Positions 23,525 through 33,782 of a stretch of 64,000 bases of DNA are shown here, piece by piece. The notes below the pieces were generated by a model. The model worked only from the letters and a program-made list of their open reading frames with translations. It searched no databases and was not told the origin of the DNA. A program made the position numbers and the translations under genes. This DNA is from Mermis nigrescens (lineage: Eukaryota > Nematoda > Enoplea > Mermithida > Mermithidae). Position 1 is the first letter of the stretch. Each line of letters opens with the position of its first letter. Location of the stretch: contig JAVLUZ010000143.1 in assembly GCA_036768485.1 (NCBI GenBank), positions 1,545,633-1,609,632 of the forward strand, read 5' to 3'.

Positions 23525-24587
23525 TTGTATGTTTCAACCGCGCACCTGGGATTAAGTAGATTGAGCCTGTCCATGACTAGTGAGGATAAATTTAGCTTGA
23601 CCTACGGCTGCAGGCGTTCGGACGAAAGTTTGAAATAAAGTTATATACTAATCTACTTCGAAAGCTTGAGGTACCCATATACCAGAGAAAACTAAAATTC
23701 TTGGCGAAAAAATTTACCTATGGAAAAATACTGTTTGGTAAAAATATAAATATAAAAAATATAAGCTGGAGCTTATATTAATTAACTTACGTAGGTACCT
23801 ATTATCTCTCGTTTGTTGATTTTGAGGAAATTTCCACGTTCGGCGATTACTCACAGATTATCAAACATCCGCGTAGAAAAAATATAGCTAGAAACAGGGC
23901 GGATTTAAGGGGTGGGGGCGGCCGCCTACCTTGTTGGCCAAAAATATTTGGCGAGATGAAGAATGGATATATAATTTGCAATGATTTTTGGCGGTCAGTG
24001 ATCATAATTTCTCGAATTTCTGACGCTTCGCGCCGGATAATACCTATTCATGACATACCTGTTTTTTGTTTTTGACAAAGTTGGGGTACGCCCCCCGCCG
24101 GGAAAATCGTAGATTCACCGTTGCCTATGTAGAAATTCGTAAAATTTTACCATGAAAAGATTGAAATTCCTTAGATACTTACATCAGAAACCTTTTCGGC
24201 GCAGCCACCATAAATTTAGAGGTAAACGTGCCTTGTCAAAACCATATTTGGACTCGTTGTCATGCAACCGTCGTCAAAATTTGGCCGAAAACGAGTGCTT
24301 AGCTGATATTGAAATAGCAAATGTCGATGAAATTTGCAAGGAAATTTGAATTCGCAAAAAAACTGGATCGGAATCGGCAAAAGCGGCGCGCCGCGCTGGC
24401 TAGGAGTCAAAATGGAAGCGTAAGAAAAAAAGAACCAACTCGAGAAACCCATCTTCGGAACAAGCGCTGCTGCGTACTAGTAGTAGTGTTAAACTTTCGA
24501 GCTACAGTAAATCGTTCAAAAACACTTACTGTACTCATAAAAAAGAATTGACGAAAAAGCTCTCCATTAAATGAAACAGACTATAGG
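23525..24587 (+). repeat. Inverted arm, right copy (uninterrupted)
   Basis: It is the reverse complement of 6415-8332 without the 844-bp insertion, ending 'aaatgaaacagactata'. It carries ORFs at 24,152-24,349 (65 codons, KRLKFLRYL...DEICKEI) and 24,321-24,551 (76 codons, basic). The second is about 90 % identical to that of the other arm. In the left arm the first ORF is broken by one extra T. The family is not recognised. Confidence 0.8.
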
Positions 24588-24682
24588 TAATCAGATGCAA
24601 GTTTCTGCATGTTTCCGTAAAAGTTTTTCAATTGGGCAATTTTTTACTAACAGCGTCATGTCAAGTCCAACGTTTTCATTCA

Positions 24683-27060
24683 TCTTAGGTAGCGCGTTAG
24701 CGCGTACCTATAATATACTTGGGTACCCCCAACACCTGTGCACCCCCCTATAGCTATAACGGGACACTTCTGGAAGGTGCGGTTTTTTTTAAAAGAAAGA
24801 TAATAAAAAAATTCGTTGCCCGTGTTTTTTTGTTTTTCTTGAAACTCAAAACTGACTGTGTAAAGAAGGTGTAAAGTTTTTGTGTAACGTTATAACATAG
24901 GACAAATTTTGGGACCTTTTTACTGCGGCATGTGAACAACTGAGTATTGATGACTTGAAGGACTGAACAGGATAGGAAAATAGAGGGATGAATTCTACAG
25001 ATGACACTTTTTTGTTTTTTGAAATTCGCATTAGTTATCGAATGGCAGTGTAAAGAGTGCGAAAATCTGGGGGTGAAAAAGCACTTTTTGGTCGAGTTTT
25101 CAACCTGCCTATGTCCGATACTAACTCCGGTTATGAGTTTTTGAAATGTTTTCTGACAGAAATGTAGAGCGGATCAAGGGCTACATTCTGCATATAAACA
25201 AAGTCTTCTATGCTCTATGGTGAGTTAGATCCTGGGGTTTGAAGTTTACACTCTAGTGGATGGTGTAAAAAACGGATTTTAAGTAAGATTTCTCTGCCAA
25301 ATTTTTCCGCTTATGAGTCAGTGTAAATCGAAGACAGCATTAATAAAGTGCCTCACAGGGGCTAAACATCGCAGCAAACCGCATTTAAAAAAACGCAATA
25401 TTGAGTTATTTATGGCGGTGTAAAGTTCGAAATCAGAGGTAAAAAATGGGCGAAAAATTACGTTTTTTTCCGAAGTTTGATTGATAAATCATACCAAATA
25501 ATTTTTGCAACAGAATTTTGGCGCACAGGAATGTACTACGATTTAAAAGCTACAAATTGTACCAAACCGAATTTCTTTAAACTCAATGGGGAGTTCGGTA
25601 CGGAATTTTAAAGTTTACAGTGTTCTAAATGATGGAAAATACGTTTTTGTTGTTTTTTTTCGCCACTTTCTCCGTCCAGAAGTCGGGATAAGTCAAATAG
25701 AATAATAGAATAAAAATAAAGTGATTTATATCGGGTGCATGTCAAAGCAAATTGTCTATACACTCAATATTTAGCGAGTGTAAAGTCAAAAATTTGGAGT
25801 TTAAAATGCGTTTCTGTCTTGTTTTTTCTGCCTGCTTCTCCGGTTACGAGTCAGGGACATGCTTATCAAGTCTAGAAATGGACCAGGAACCAAATTTGAT
25901 ATGCCAGTCTGGCGCATATGTTTACACTCTACGGTGTTGTAAAGTAGTTTACACCAATTGTTAGTTTGCCCATAGAACATTATGTAGACTTAATTTTTTC
26001 ATAAATATTAATCGTAATATCGGAACAATATCAAAATTACGAATCTGACTAAAATCTTCTTTACACTAGGTGTTTACATGAAGTTTACACTACATATGTA
26101 TTTATCTTCGTTTTTGAGCATTCCAGAAACCTAATTTTTTCCTGGAGTCTAGAAGTTTTCAAAGAATCAAATGTGAGACGTCACGTAGGTGCGTTTGTTT
26201 ACATCCAACAGTGATGTAAAGTAGTTTACACTCATTGTTTATATGTCCTCAGACCATTGTAGAGACATAATTTTTTCATGAATGTTGATCATAATATCCG
26301 AGTAATTTTTTACACTTCATGTTAGCCTTTGTTCTAGAGCATTGCAAAAACCGAAATTTTTTCCTGAGATATAAAAATTTACAGGGAATGAAATATATAC
26401 GTCAGTTGGGCGCTGCTTGCTTACACTCAGCAGTATTGCAAAGTGGTTTAAACCTAATGTTTATTGTCTTTAAAACATTATGGACTCATTTTTAAATAAA
26501 TGTTGAAAGTAATATGGGAGCAATATCAAAATTACGAATCCGACTAAAATATTCTTTACGCTATGTGTTTGTGTAAAGTTTACATTACGTGTTAACCTTA
26601 ATTCGATAGACTTGCAGAGACTTTGTAACTGAAGTCAAGAAATTTTCAAGGATTCATATGTGAGACATCAATTAAGTGAGTTTGTTTACCCTCAAAAGTA
26701 ATCTAAAGTGATTTAAAAATTATGTTCAAGTGTCCTTAGATCATTGAAGAGATGTAATTTTGTCTTAAATGGGTTGCATTAAAGTTAAATCCTTCTTAGC
26801 CGTGTTTATAATATGTTTCACAAAATCTTGCACATGGAGAGCTATCGTTTAATTGATGTAAATTGCCTGCAAAAGTGGTTTAAAATGAACCAGCAATCAC
26901 ACTACTGTGCACAGAAGTCGACAAAGATATGCAGCTTTATTGTAATCATGTACATTAATAAGCCGTAAACTGTTAGTATTCTCTACACCTAGTAGTTGTG
27001 TAAAGTTTGCACTATTCATTTGTTGTTGATATGTAGTCTATACTACAAATTTATTTTACT
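24683..27060 (+). repeat. Left inverted arm of the giant element (TTTACAC-rich)
   Basis: It begins TCTTAGGTAGCGCGTTAGCG. Reading inward it matches the right arm (47,759 back to about 45,240) at roughly 90 % in its outer part. It is dense in GTGTAAA and TTTACAC words and has four degenerate units about 210-290 bp apart (near 25,920, 26,208, 26,420 and 26,688). The ORF at 25,752 has a mirror ORF in the other arm, but no recognised domain. A third, older copy begins at 53,064. Confidence 0.85.
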
Positions 27061-27394
27061 ACCAAATCAAAGCGTTAGTGTTCCTTACATTTGATATTTG
27101 CGTGAAGTTTTTGAATTTTTGCCGAAAATCTTTGCCTTCTAATTTACCAACATCCCGCCTTTTCCATTTTCTTGAAGTTTAAAATCTTTTATAAGTCTCT
27201 TCATAATTTAATGGTAGGTTTTAACTTTAAGTTTCTCTTGGTTTACAACTCTCGCTTAGCAAGCTCATTTTTCAAAACTTTATCATAGTGATCAGATTAG
27301 TTGCGTTTAGTTTAGAATTGGTGGACGGTCGTTATTTTATTACTCGGCTTAAATAAACCAAGTGACTATCTTTTGATTATTTTCTTCATCGCAA

Positions 27395-27475
27395 ATTCAA
27401 ACACCCAATTTTCAATTTGAAAATTGACCCAATGAAAATTGATCCAATTTGAAAATTGAAAATTGGGTGTTTTCA
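27395..27475. repeat. Long hairpin, ~27-bp arms
   Basis: CACCCAATTTTCAATTTG is followed about 30 bp later by its near-exact complement ending AAAATTGGGTG. It is AT-rich and folds strongly in DNA or RNA. Confidence 0.75.
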
Positions 27476-27617
27476 ATTTCAAAAGTCACAACACATTGTG
27501 CTTGTGTATTGATTGAGTGAGGATTTGCAATGTGAATTCGTTGGTTAAATATTTGTGCTTGATTATAAGTGAACTGCACATTAAGAAGAAATAACTTAGT
27601 GCAGTTTTAATTTGAAA

Positions 27618-27743
27618 ATGGATGGTGTCGTCAATAAGGTTGTCTTGTTTAAAAAGGATAATGCTGATGTTAAGAACAATATTGTTTTCCGCGTTCTTGG
27701 ACTGTTGTCATTATTGTGGCATATTACTGATTGTGTTTACTGA
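27618..27743 (+). CDS. Possible 41-aa peptide with hydrophobic C-terminus
   Basis: An ATG in fair context (gaaaATGG) opens 41 codons, MDGVVNKVVLFKKDNADV..., ending in a hydrophobic run (VLGLLSLLW) that could be membrane-embedded. It is too short for confidence and no homologue is recognised. It lies at the inner edge of the left arm. Confidence 0.15.
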   Translation: MDGVVNKVVLFKKDNADVKNNIVFRVLGLLSLLWHITDCVY

Positions 27744-27779
27744 CTGATGTACTGAAATCACGCTAATTAAAAGTAGTGT

Positions 27780-28547
27780 ACTAGCAAAGAAAAATGCTCC
27801 GATGGAACAAAAAAGATGAATATACTTGGAATTGTGGATTATTATGCATGTAAAAGGAGGGGACTAGGAAAAATCTACCTAAAGTCGGAAAATACTGCTA
27901 AAAATCACGCTTTCTCTAAGCAACGCAAAAAATCGATGTATATTCTGCGGCCTCTAATAAAGTGTCTTTTTTAAATAATGTTCGAAGTTTCAGATAAGAG
28001 TGTATAAACGAAATCTATCAAGGTTACTTTTTTAAATTGCTGGCACCTGATTGATAGAAAACTAAGAGGTATTGTATTTAAAGTTGTTTTGTTTGTTATG
28101 AGCATTATAGCAAGCAAAGCAGGAGCCGATTGATTAGTGCACACAATCGTTTCGGGCATGCTAGTGTATCTACATTTAAGTCTGTTTCAAGTCAACTTAC
28201 GCGTTTCCTACTGTTTTAAACCAACCATGTCTTCAATTGTCTTCGATGTTTGCTATTTCATTCAATTGGCTTGGAAGACTGTTAGTTTACTTAATATCAT
28301 TTCCCATAGCTACTGCATAGCTAACGTGCTGCTGTTTCAATCATTGTTATGGTTGAATATTTATTTTGATCTGTTGGCCGCAGAATATACATCGATTTTT
28401 TGCGTTGCTTAGAGAAAGTGTGATTTTTAGCAGATTTTCCGACTTTAGGTAGATTTTTCCTAGTCCCCTCCTTTTACATCCATAATAATCCACAATTCCA
28501 AGTATATTCATCTTTTTTGTTCCATCGGAGCATTTTTCTTTGCTAGT
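27780..28547. mobile_element. TAGCAAAG-ended TIR element, inner left
   Basis: Inverted repeats of about 170 bp start CTAGCAAAGAAAAATGCTCC at 27,781 and end with the complement at about 28,546. They share 'ggaggggactaggaaaaat' and 'gtatattctgcgg'. Homologous elements lie at 44,404-45,222 and 58,072-58,640. The ORF inside (28,137, 91 codons, very hydrophobic) is not supported. Confidence 0.85.
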
Positions 28548-28739
28548 GTAATGTATATGTGGGCTGCTTAGCCAGCCATGCTTTCACCTGCAAAAGTTTT
28601 AAATTCGGTAACACTTTTTTGCTTCTTTTGTATAACTGATTTGCCCCAGAATACCCAGTCTGGCTATTATAATACAAGTTTTTCAATGTTCTATCCATTT
28701 TGGTTATATTAAATTAATGCAATGACAATACTTATAGAT

Positions 28740-28980
28740 GAATGAGCAGGATTTTTTTGGGGGGTTTTATATTTTATTATTTTTTTGGGGGGTTTTTTTA
28801 TTTTTTAATCATAAAAAATACTTAATAATTCAATTTTTCCTTTTCTTTCTCCAAATCTTGGGCTATATATTGCCTTATAACCACACCTGGGCGTGGGGGT
28901 TTGGGGGTATTTTGGTTTCTGGGGGGGGTGCATACCCCCCCCCCCAAACCCCCCCCACGCCCAGGTGTGGATGGAACGCC
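28740..28980 (+). mobile_element. Degenerate 9-bp-TSD family MITE, palindromic
   Basis: CACACCTGGGCGTGGG at about 28,881 and its complement CCCACGCCCAGGTGTG at about 28,970 enclose G-run and C-run sequence. The copy looks like two right ends head to head. It cuts off the 5' part of the 28,983 pseudogene. Confidence 0.6.
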
Positions 28981-28982
28981 CC

Positions 28983-29224
28983 AGCTTCATTCTCGTGGTT
29001 CCTGGTAGAACCTAACCAACTTTGTCCATATATTAAGCAAGCCATCGATTATCAGCAAGGAATTTTACGTCCGGATATGAATGGGAAGCTTAAGAGAAGT
29101 TATCAATTTTGATACAAGATTCATAATCGGTATTGATAAACGAGGCAGAAAGACAACAAGATTGAGAGTTATATTAGAATTTGAATCAACTTTCCCCCAA
29201 ATAGTATCTATGTACCCCATGTAG
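28983..29224 (+). pseudogene. Decayed paralogue of the 31,310 protein
   Basis: The conceptual peptide aligns end to end with the C-terminal two-thirds of the 115-aa protein at 31,310. LCPYIKQAIDY matches LCKLIAEAIDF, PDMNGK matches DKINGK, FIIGIDKRG matches LIGINRNG, TTRLRVILEF matches STKIRVVIDL, and the end VSMYPM matches ASIYPF. One frameshift near 29,085-29,095 separates the two halves, and the TAG at 29,222 is in the expected place. The 5' part is replaced by a MITE. Differences are mostly conservative, which suggests the two copies diverged under selection before this one broke. Confidence 0.7.
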
Positions 29225-29292
29225 CGATATATTTTGTGTGACTTATTTACATATTTTGTGTACGCAGTGTGTAGTATTGTTTTATAATAAAT

Positions 29293-29574
29293 TTAAATAC
29301 GAACAAAAGTAGCAGTATCAGTAGAATCGATATAGGTACATGTTGCGATTTCGTTCGTAATCATTTTAAGCTGCGGATTTTCGCCTGGTCGGTAGAACAA
29401 CGACTTTGCGAATTCGATCAGCTTTTCTTCGTTAAAGCTGCAATGATTCTCGAGCAAATAGGATCGAGCTCTTCTCGTCGCATTCGTTAGATGTTCCAGA
29501 CATAGGCTTTCATTATCGTAGCTTTTAGCGTGATCTAAAGATAGTAGCATAATGAGAGATATTAACAAAGCCAT
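29293..29574 (-). CDS. Small secreted protein, 93 aa
   Basis: The minus-strand ATG at 29,572-29,574 opens 93 codons. The first ~18 residues (MALLISLIMLLSLDHAKS) are a good signal peptide. The mature part is hydrophilic with three cysteines (LCLEH, ENHCSF, ATCTYI) and ends TATFVRI. Thirty to forty bases upstream of the ATG there is a clear TATA box (TATAAATA on the minus strand, 29,614-29,621), so transcription would start just before the ATG. I recognise no family. It sits inside the giant element between the decayed paralogue and the tandem array, in the opposite direction to the other genes, and could be cargo. It could also be an uninterrupted exon of a longer gene. Confidence 0.5.
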   Translation of the reverse strand: MALLISLIMLLSLDHAKSYDNESLCLEHLTNATRRARSYLLENHCSFNEEKLIEFAKSLFYRPGENPQLKMITNEIATCTYIDSTDTATFVRI

Positions 29575-29613
29575 GATTATTGTTTTATCTTATCTAAGAA
29601 CTAAACACGTGTA

Positions 29614-29621
29614 TATTTATA
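29614..29621 (-). promoter_or_regulatory. TATA box for the 29,293 gene
   Basis: TATAAATA on the minus strand, about 40 bp before the ATG. The polymerase promoter at 34,398 uses the same 8-mer. Confidence 0.5.
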
Positions 29622-29682
29622 ACTTTTCGACCAGTCGCGACTTTTTCAAAAGAAAAACATAAGTTAGTAGTTTAAAGTAATT

Positions 29683-30790
29683 TTTTCGACGACAAAACAT
29701 AGCTGCCTTATGCGCTAATGAAAAAAAATTAGCGAAAAATAGAAATATTCGAAAATTCGTGAAAATTGGCAAATAAAAGTTCTTTTAGGAATTTTTCACA
29801 GAACGATGCGGTATATCGTAAATAACCTTAAAATAATTATTTTATGCGCTAATAAAAGATTTTAAAATTCGTAAAAATCAGCATAAATTAGCATAAAAAA
29901 TTTTCTTGTCGAATAATTTTCTCACAGAAAGACGCAGTATATCGTAACGAATACAACAATATTTTTTCGACGCAAGAACCCAATTTCCGGGTGAATAAAT
30001 TCAAAAAAAATCTGACTAAAAAACAAGAATAATTAAAAATTCGTAAAAATAAGCATAAATTGATATAAAATTACCAAGAAATTTTCTTTTCGAATAATAT
30101 TTCACAGAAAGGTGCGGCGTGTCGTCAGTAATACGGGAATATTTTTTTCGACGCAAACAAAACGATTTCCGATTGTAAAAATTCAAAAAAATCTGACTGA
30201 AAACAAAAATAATTAAAAATTCGTAAAAATAAGCATAAATTGATATAAAATCACTAGAAAATTTTCTTTTGAAATAATATTTCACAGAAAGGTGCGGCAT
30301 GTCGTGAGTAATACGGGAATATTTTTTTCGACGAAAACAAAACGATTTCCGATTGTAAAAATTCAAAAAATCTGACTGAAAACAAAAATAATTAAAAATT
30401 CGTAAAAATATGCATAAATTGATATAAAATCACTAGAAAATTTTCTTTTGAAATAATATTTCACAGAAAGATGAGGCGTGTCATGAGTAATACGGGGATA
30501 TTTTTTTCGACGCAAGAACATGATTTCAAGGTGAACAAATTCAAAAACTGACTAAAACAAGAATATTTAAAAATTCGTAAAAATGAGCATAAATTTGCAT
30601 GAATTAACATAAAACTAGCATAAAAGGTGGCATAAAATTTTTCTTTTCGGAAATTTTTTTCACAGAAAGATGCAGCGTATAGTAAGGATTACGGGGATAT
30701 TTTTTTCGACGCGAGAAAACTATTTTTGAGTGTAAAAATTCCAAAAAATGAAGATAAAACTTTAAAACAAAAAATTGAAATTTCTGAAAA
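29683..30790 (+). repeat. ~180-bp tandem array, about six units
   Basis: Each unit has 'aaaaattcgtaaaaat', 'atttcacagaaag' and 'atatttttttcgacg'. The last motif falls at about 29,683, 29,960, 30,142, 30,325, 30,505 and 30,698, so the period is about 180 bp. The middle units at 30,010-30,560 are nearly identical. The minus-strand ORFs (30,016 and 30,604) follow the repeat. It directly precedes the GC-rich leader of the 31,310 gene. Confidence 0.8.
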
Positions 30791-30926
30791 CTAGAGAATT
30801 CATGTTGAAAAATGAATATATATTGAGTACACTTCGGCAGCAGTTCGCCGAGGTCCAGCTGCAGGGCTGGCTTCGTTCCGAGGTCCAATATGATTGTTGG
30901 TCCTCGGCCCGGCGGGCGGTCGCGCG

Positions 30927-30943
30927 GAGGACTATGTGGCCTC
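30927..30943 (+). promoter_or_regulatory. C-TATGT-G hairpin, copy 1
   Basis: Stem GAGG/CCTC, an A-G opposition, then C-G closing the loop TATGT. Confidence 0.55.
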
Positions 30944-30978
30944 ATTGTGATGGTTCTTCTGAGTGAGCGGCCAGTGCC

Positions 30979-30991
30979 GGTCTATGTGGCC
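30979..30991 (+). promoter_or_regulatory. C-TATGT-G hairpin, copy 2
   Basis: Stem GGTC/GGCC with one wobble pair around loop TATGT. This is the weakest of the seven. Confidence 0.45.
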
Positions 30992-31014
30992 CCTGTTGGT
31001 TGCGCTGTTGAGGG

Positions 31015-31040
31015 CAACGTTGGTCTATGTGACCGCGTTG
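31015..31040 (+). promoter_or_regulatory. C-TATGT-G hairpin, copy 3
   Basis: Inner stem GGTC/GACC around loop TATGT, extended by an outer stem CAACG/CGTTG across a small internal loop. Confidence 0.6.
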
Positions 31041-31309
31041 GAGGGAGAAGCGTTGCGGCCGGTCGTTTATCTGAAATGCAGGTATTAATAACCATTGACT
31101 ACGTTTAGTTCCAAGAGGTTAGGGGGTTGGCGGACATCTCTGAGTTAGAAAGATGAGGGGGGTTGGCAGACCCCTCAGAATTTGGGACCGAAAAATCAAT
31201 TTTTTCAATTTTTTACCCATCCAAAGCCTCGAATTTTAGATTTTTACGCAGAAAAGTCCTAAATTAATCTGAATGTAATTTTAATTATATATTTTTCACC
31301 TCTTTAGGC

Positions 31310-31657
31310 ATGAGCTTCCCGGATAAAATACTTACTAAGCGCTATAATAAATTGAAGATCAGACCTGATAACTACGAATATCATATTAAAAAGCATTTAC
31401 TTCCGCCATTGCGCCCAAATTCATCCTCTTATTTTACAATTAATGCAGAAGAACTTTGCAAACTTATCGCCGAGGCGATAGATTTTTCGCCCGGCCACCA
31501 AGGTCCTGATAAAATCAACGGAAAATTTCGCAAAACGATAATTTATAACGCTAAAAAACTTATCGGAATTAACAGAAACGGAGAGCAATCGACTAAAATT
31601 CGCGTCGTTATCGACCTAACAAATAATCCCGAATCAGCATCAATTTATCCGTTTTAA
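31310..31657 (+). CDS. 115-aa conserved hypothetical protein of the element
   Basis: A single open frame from ATG to TAA. A splice acceptor (tttcacctctttag) ends four bases before the ATG, so a leader exon or trans-spliced leader is likely. The N-terminus is basic (PDKILTKRYNKLKIRP). A helix-like stretch EELCKLIAEAIDF follows, then GHQGPDKINGKF, and a C-terminal LIGINRNGEQSTKIRVVID...SIYPF. The final pattern (I-G-x-N-x-x-G, then T-x-I-x-V-V-I-D, then Y-P) resembles the last strands of EndoU/BECR-fold nuclease domains of polymorphic toxins. That is a motif-level impression only, and no catalytic histidine set can be assigned. A decayed paralogue lies at 28,983, and the end of the 31,954 gene shows a similar T-x-I...SMYP pattern. 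Confidence 0.6.
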   Translation: MSFPDKILTKRYNKLKIRPDNYEYHIKKHLLPPLRPNSSSYFTINAEELCKLIAEAIDFSPGHQGPDKINGKFRKTIIYNAKKLIGINRNGEQSTKIRVVIDLTNNPESASIYPF

Positions 31658-31703
31658 AGGTAAAATATACAAAAAAGCATTTGCCAAAGTATTTTCCGAG
31701 TAG

Positions 31704-31758
31704 AGGGGAACCTGACGCTAGGCCGGAACTATGTGGTCCGGTCCAGCGGCTAACCCCT
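31704..31758 (+). promoter_or_regulatory. C-TATGT-G hairpin, copy 4, extended fold
   Basis: Nested stems: AGGGG/CCCCT outside, then CGCT/AGCG, GG/CC, and CCGGA/TCCGG with an A-G opposition and C-G around loop TATGT. It lies between the 31,310 gene and the zinc-knuckle gene. Confidence 0.65.
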
Positions 31759-31794
31759 GATTATAACAGGCATTACTATTATATTTTCGAGTAG

Positions 31795-31845
31795 GAGAGG
31801 AACCTGACGCTAGGCCGGAACTATGTGGTCCGGTCCAGCATTTAC
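31795..31845 (+). promoter_or_regulatory. C-TATGT-G hairpin, copy 5
   Basis: The 37-base core is identical to copy 4 (hairpin about 31,808-31,839); the flanks differ and the outer stem is weaker. It is a tandem partner about 92 bp downstream. Confidence 0.65.
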
Positions 31846-31953
31846 CCCTGATAATGAGACGCATTTTTAGAAAACAAACTTTAAGTATTTATTTATAATT
31901 TATGCAAATTTTTTAGCATAAAACGCATTGATAAAAACGACGATAATAATACT

Positions 31954-32921
31954 ATGGGGCGCAAAAATAGAGTGTGCTTTCGATGCAGGGAGCGGGGGCA
32001 TTGCCTCAAGGACTGCCCCATTCAATTAGCGGCTCCGATTTTGCCGGCAGCATTATTCAAAATGCCGTATCCTCCCGCTCAAAAGTAAACTTGCACGCAA
32101 TAAATTAATGCAAGCATTTTATCGGTATTCTGATTAATTTAAAAAAATGACGAAATCTCAAATAATTTATTGATCTATATTTCCAGCGTACAATGCGCCG
32201 ACGACTTCCTGAGCCAAATCACATTTGAAGTGCCGTCTAATCATCTATCAAGCGAAGCGGCTGAAAAACAAAAGTATATATATATATAAATTAGCAAATA
32301 AAAATAAATAGTATCTTAACAATAAAATTATTGTGCATGCATAAAAAAGATTATACAATTATTTAGTATACATTTTTAAAACAGGAAGCCAATTCAAATC
32401 GACAAAAACGATCCGCCGACCGTAATCGACCCAAATTTAGATAAAATGGCGGCTGCGGGTACGCTCTTTGACGCGTGGACGCTGCCACTGAAAGCAGCAA
32501 CATACCTACTAGGTTAGTTTTACGTGAATGAAATTTTTAAAAACTTTTAATAATAGTTATACGAAGAAATATGGGGTAAAGGATTTCCATAGGGGTGGTA
32601 GTCCAATATAACGTATTAAAATTGACAAAACAAAAGTAAAAATTTTTGTTTTAGCTTAATTTTAAGGTCTGATGGGAGGGGGTTTCAAATTACATATATA
32701 TAAAACATTGAGAATGAGAATGATGTTTAAGGTCGCTCCATGACCAACTCACCAGTTTTCTTGGACCATACCAAATTGTGCGCCATTTTTTCAACAAAGC
32801 CATCGAAGCAGATGAACGGTTTCAGCAGCAGTGGCATGGGCATCCGACCGAAATCGCTATAAGTCCCGATAATGCGCTGCGTTTGTCCATGTATCCCGAG
32901 GATACAATAAACATAAAATAA
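31954..32921 (+). CDS. Spliced zinc-knuckle protein, last exon frame uncertain
   Basis: Exons inferred from frame and splice sites: 31,954-32,084, 32,187-32,273, 32,385-32,512 and a last exon ending at TAA 32,919-32,921. The first three join in phase. Exon 1 carries a CCHC knuckle, CFRCRERGHCLKDC (C-x2-C-x4-H-x4-C, about residues 8-21), typical of nucleic-acid-binding gag-like proteins. Exons 2-3 are acidic then apolar (LFDAWTLPLKAATYLL). In the last exon the best frame reads IVRHFFNKAIEADERF...TEIAISPDNALRLSMYPED, but the visible acceptors (32,731 and 32,755) lead into another frame. Either one base is lost or an unusual junction is used. It is preceded by a T-rich acceptor (tttttag) about 30 bases before the ATG. 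Nucleic-acid binding is likely; the role is unknown. Confidence 0.5.
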
Positions 32922-33399
32922 TAATTTTTTATTGTACCGTTTCGTTACCGTGTTGGTATATGCATTTTATCGTAATTCTTTTTTTGTGTTACAGTTCCTA
33001 GTTCTGTTTTTTTATTGTGAGTCTTTTTTGTATTATAGTTCCTTGTTCTGTTTTTTTTAATTGTGATTCTTTTTTGTATTATTTTGCACAAAGTTCTTGT
33101 AAATAGTTTTTCATTTTTTAAATTTCTTCTGTAAACTTCCAAAACATGAATAGTTCCTCTTTCAGTTAGTGTGTATATGTTTTTAATATTTCAGCGCATT
33201 TTCACTCTTTTTCATATTATCGTGTATTTTGTACGAAATAAAAGTTTGCTGGTTGTCTTCGATTCAAATTATCATATTAGTGCTCTAACGCAGTGATACT
33301 GTTTATTATATATCATATATCGTTTTATTTCAGAAAAAGTAAGATTTTTTATCAAAGTCTGAGTTTAATACAGTTTTTATATTTTAGCATTATTTCTAA

Positions 33400-33722
33400 A
33401 TGGCGAAAATTCAAAAATGCTTCATTTGCAGAAAAGTGGGCCATTTAGCCAAAGATTGCGAAAGCAAAGACATGGAAGCGCTTTGCCGCTTAGTCAGCCA
33501 GTAAAAAATTAAATTTTTCATCACGCACATGCATTAGATTATTTTACTTACGGATTAATCGTTTTAAGCGTCGCCATCCGGGCCGTCGATCAAATGAACG
33601 CCTCGTCGTCCTCTGGCAAAACGTAAACCAAATTTAAAGCATATATAGCGTTTATCTGTTTTTTAAAGAGATATCGGTGAAAAGCAAGTGTATTATTTCA
33701 GAAATAGATACTTAGTTTAAAA

Positions 33723-33782
<60 letters not shown>

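Larger units (their letters stand above)
30841..31081 (+). promoter_or_regulatory. GC-rich leader of the 31,310 gene
   Basis: A sharp GC-rich island in AT-rich surroundings, ending in a possible splice donor (TGCAG|GTATTA at 31,081). A matching acceptor (cctctttag) ends four bases before the ATG at 31,310. It contains three copies of the C-TATGT-G hairpin. The ORFs over it put the motif in different frames, so it is probably not translated. Confidence 0.45.

Noticed and set aside
27780..28547. Clear target-site duplication for the TAGCAAAG element
   Set aside because: Only TGTA could be matched at this copy and no matching duplication at the other two, so no superfamily is assigned.
30890..31108. 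72-codon ORF in the GC-rich leader
   Set aside because: The three hairpins fall in different frames relative to it, and it runs through a probable splice donor, so composition alone explains it.
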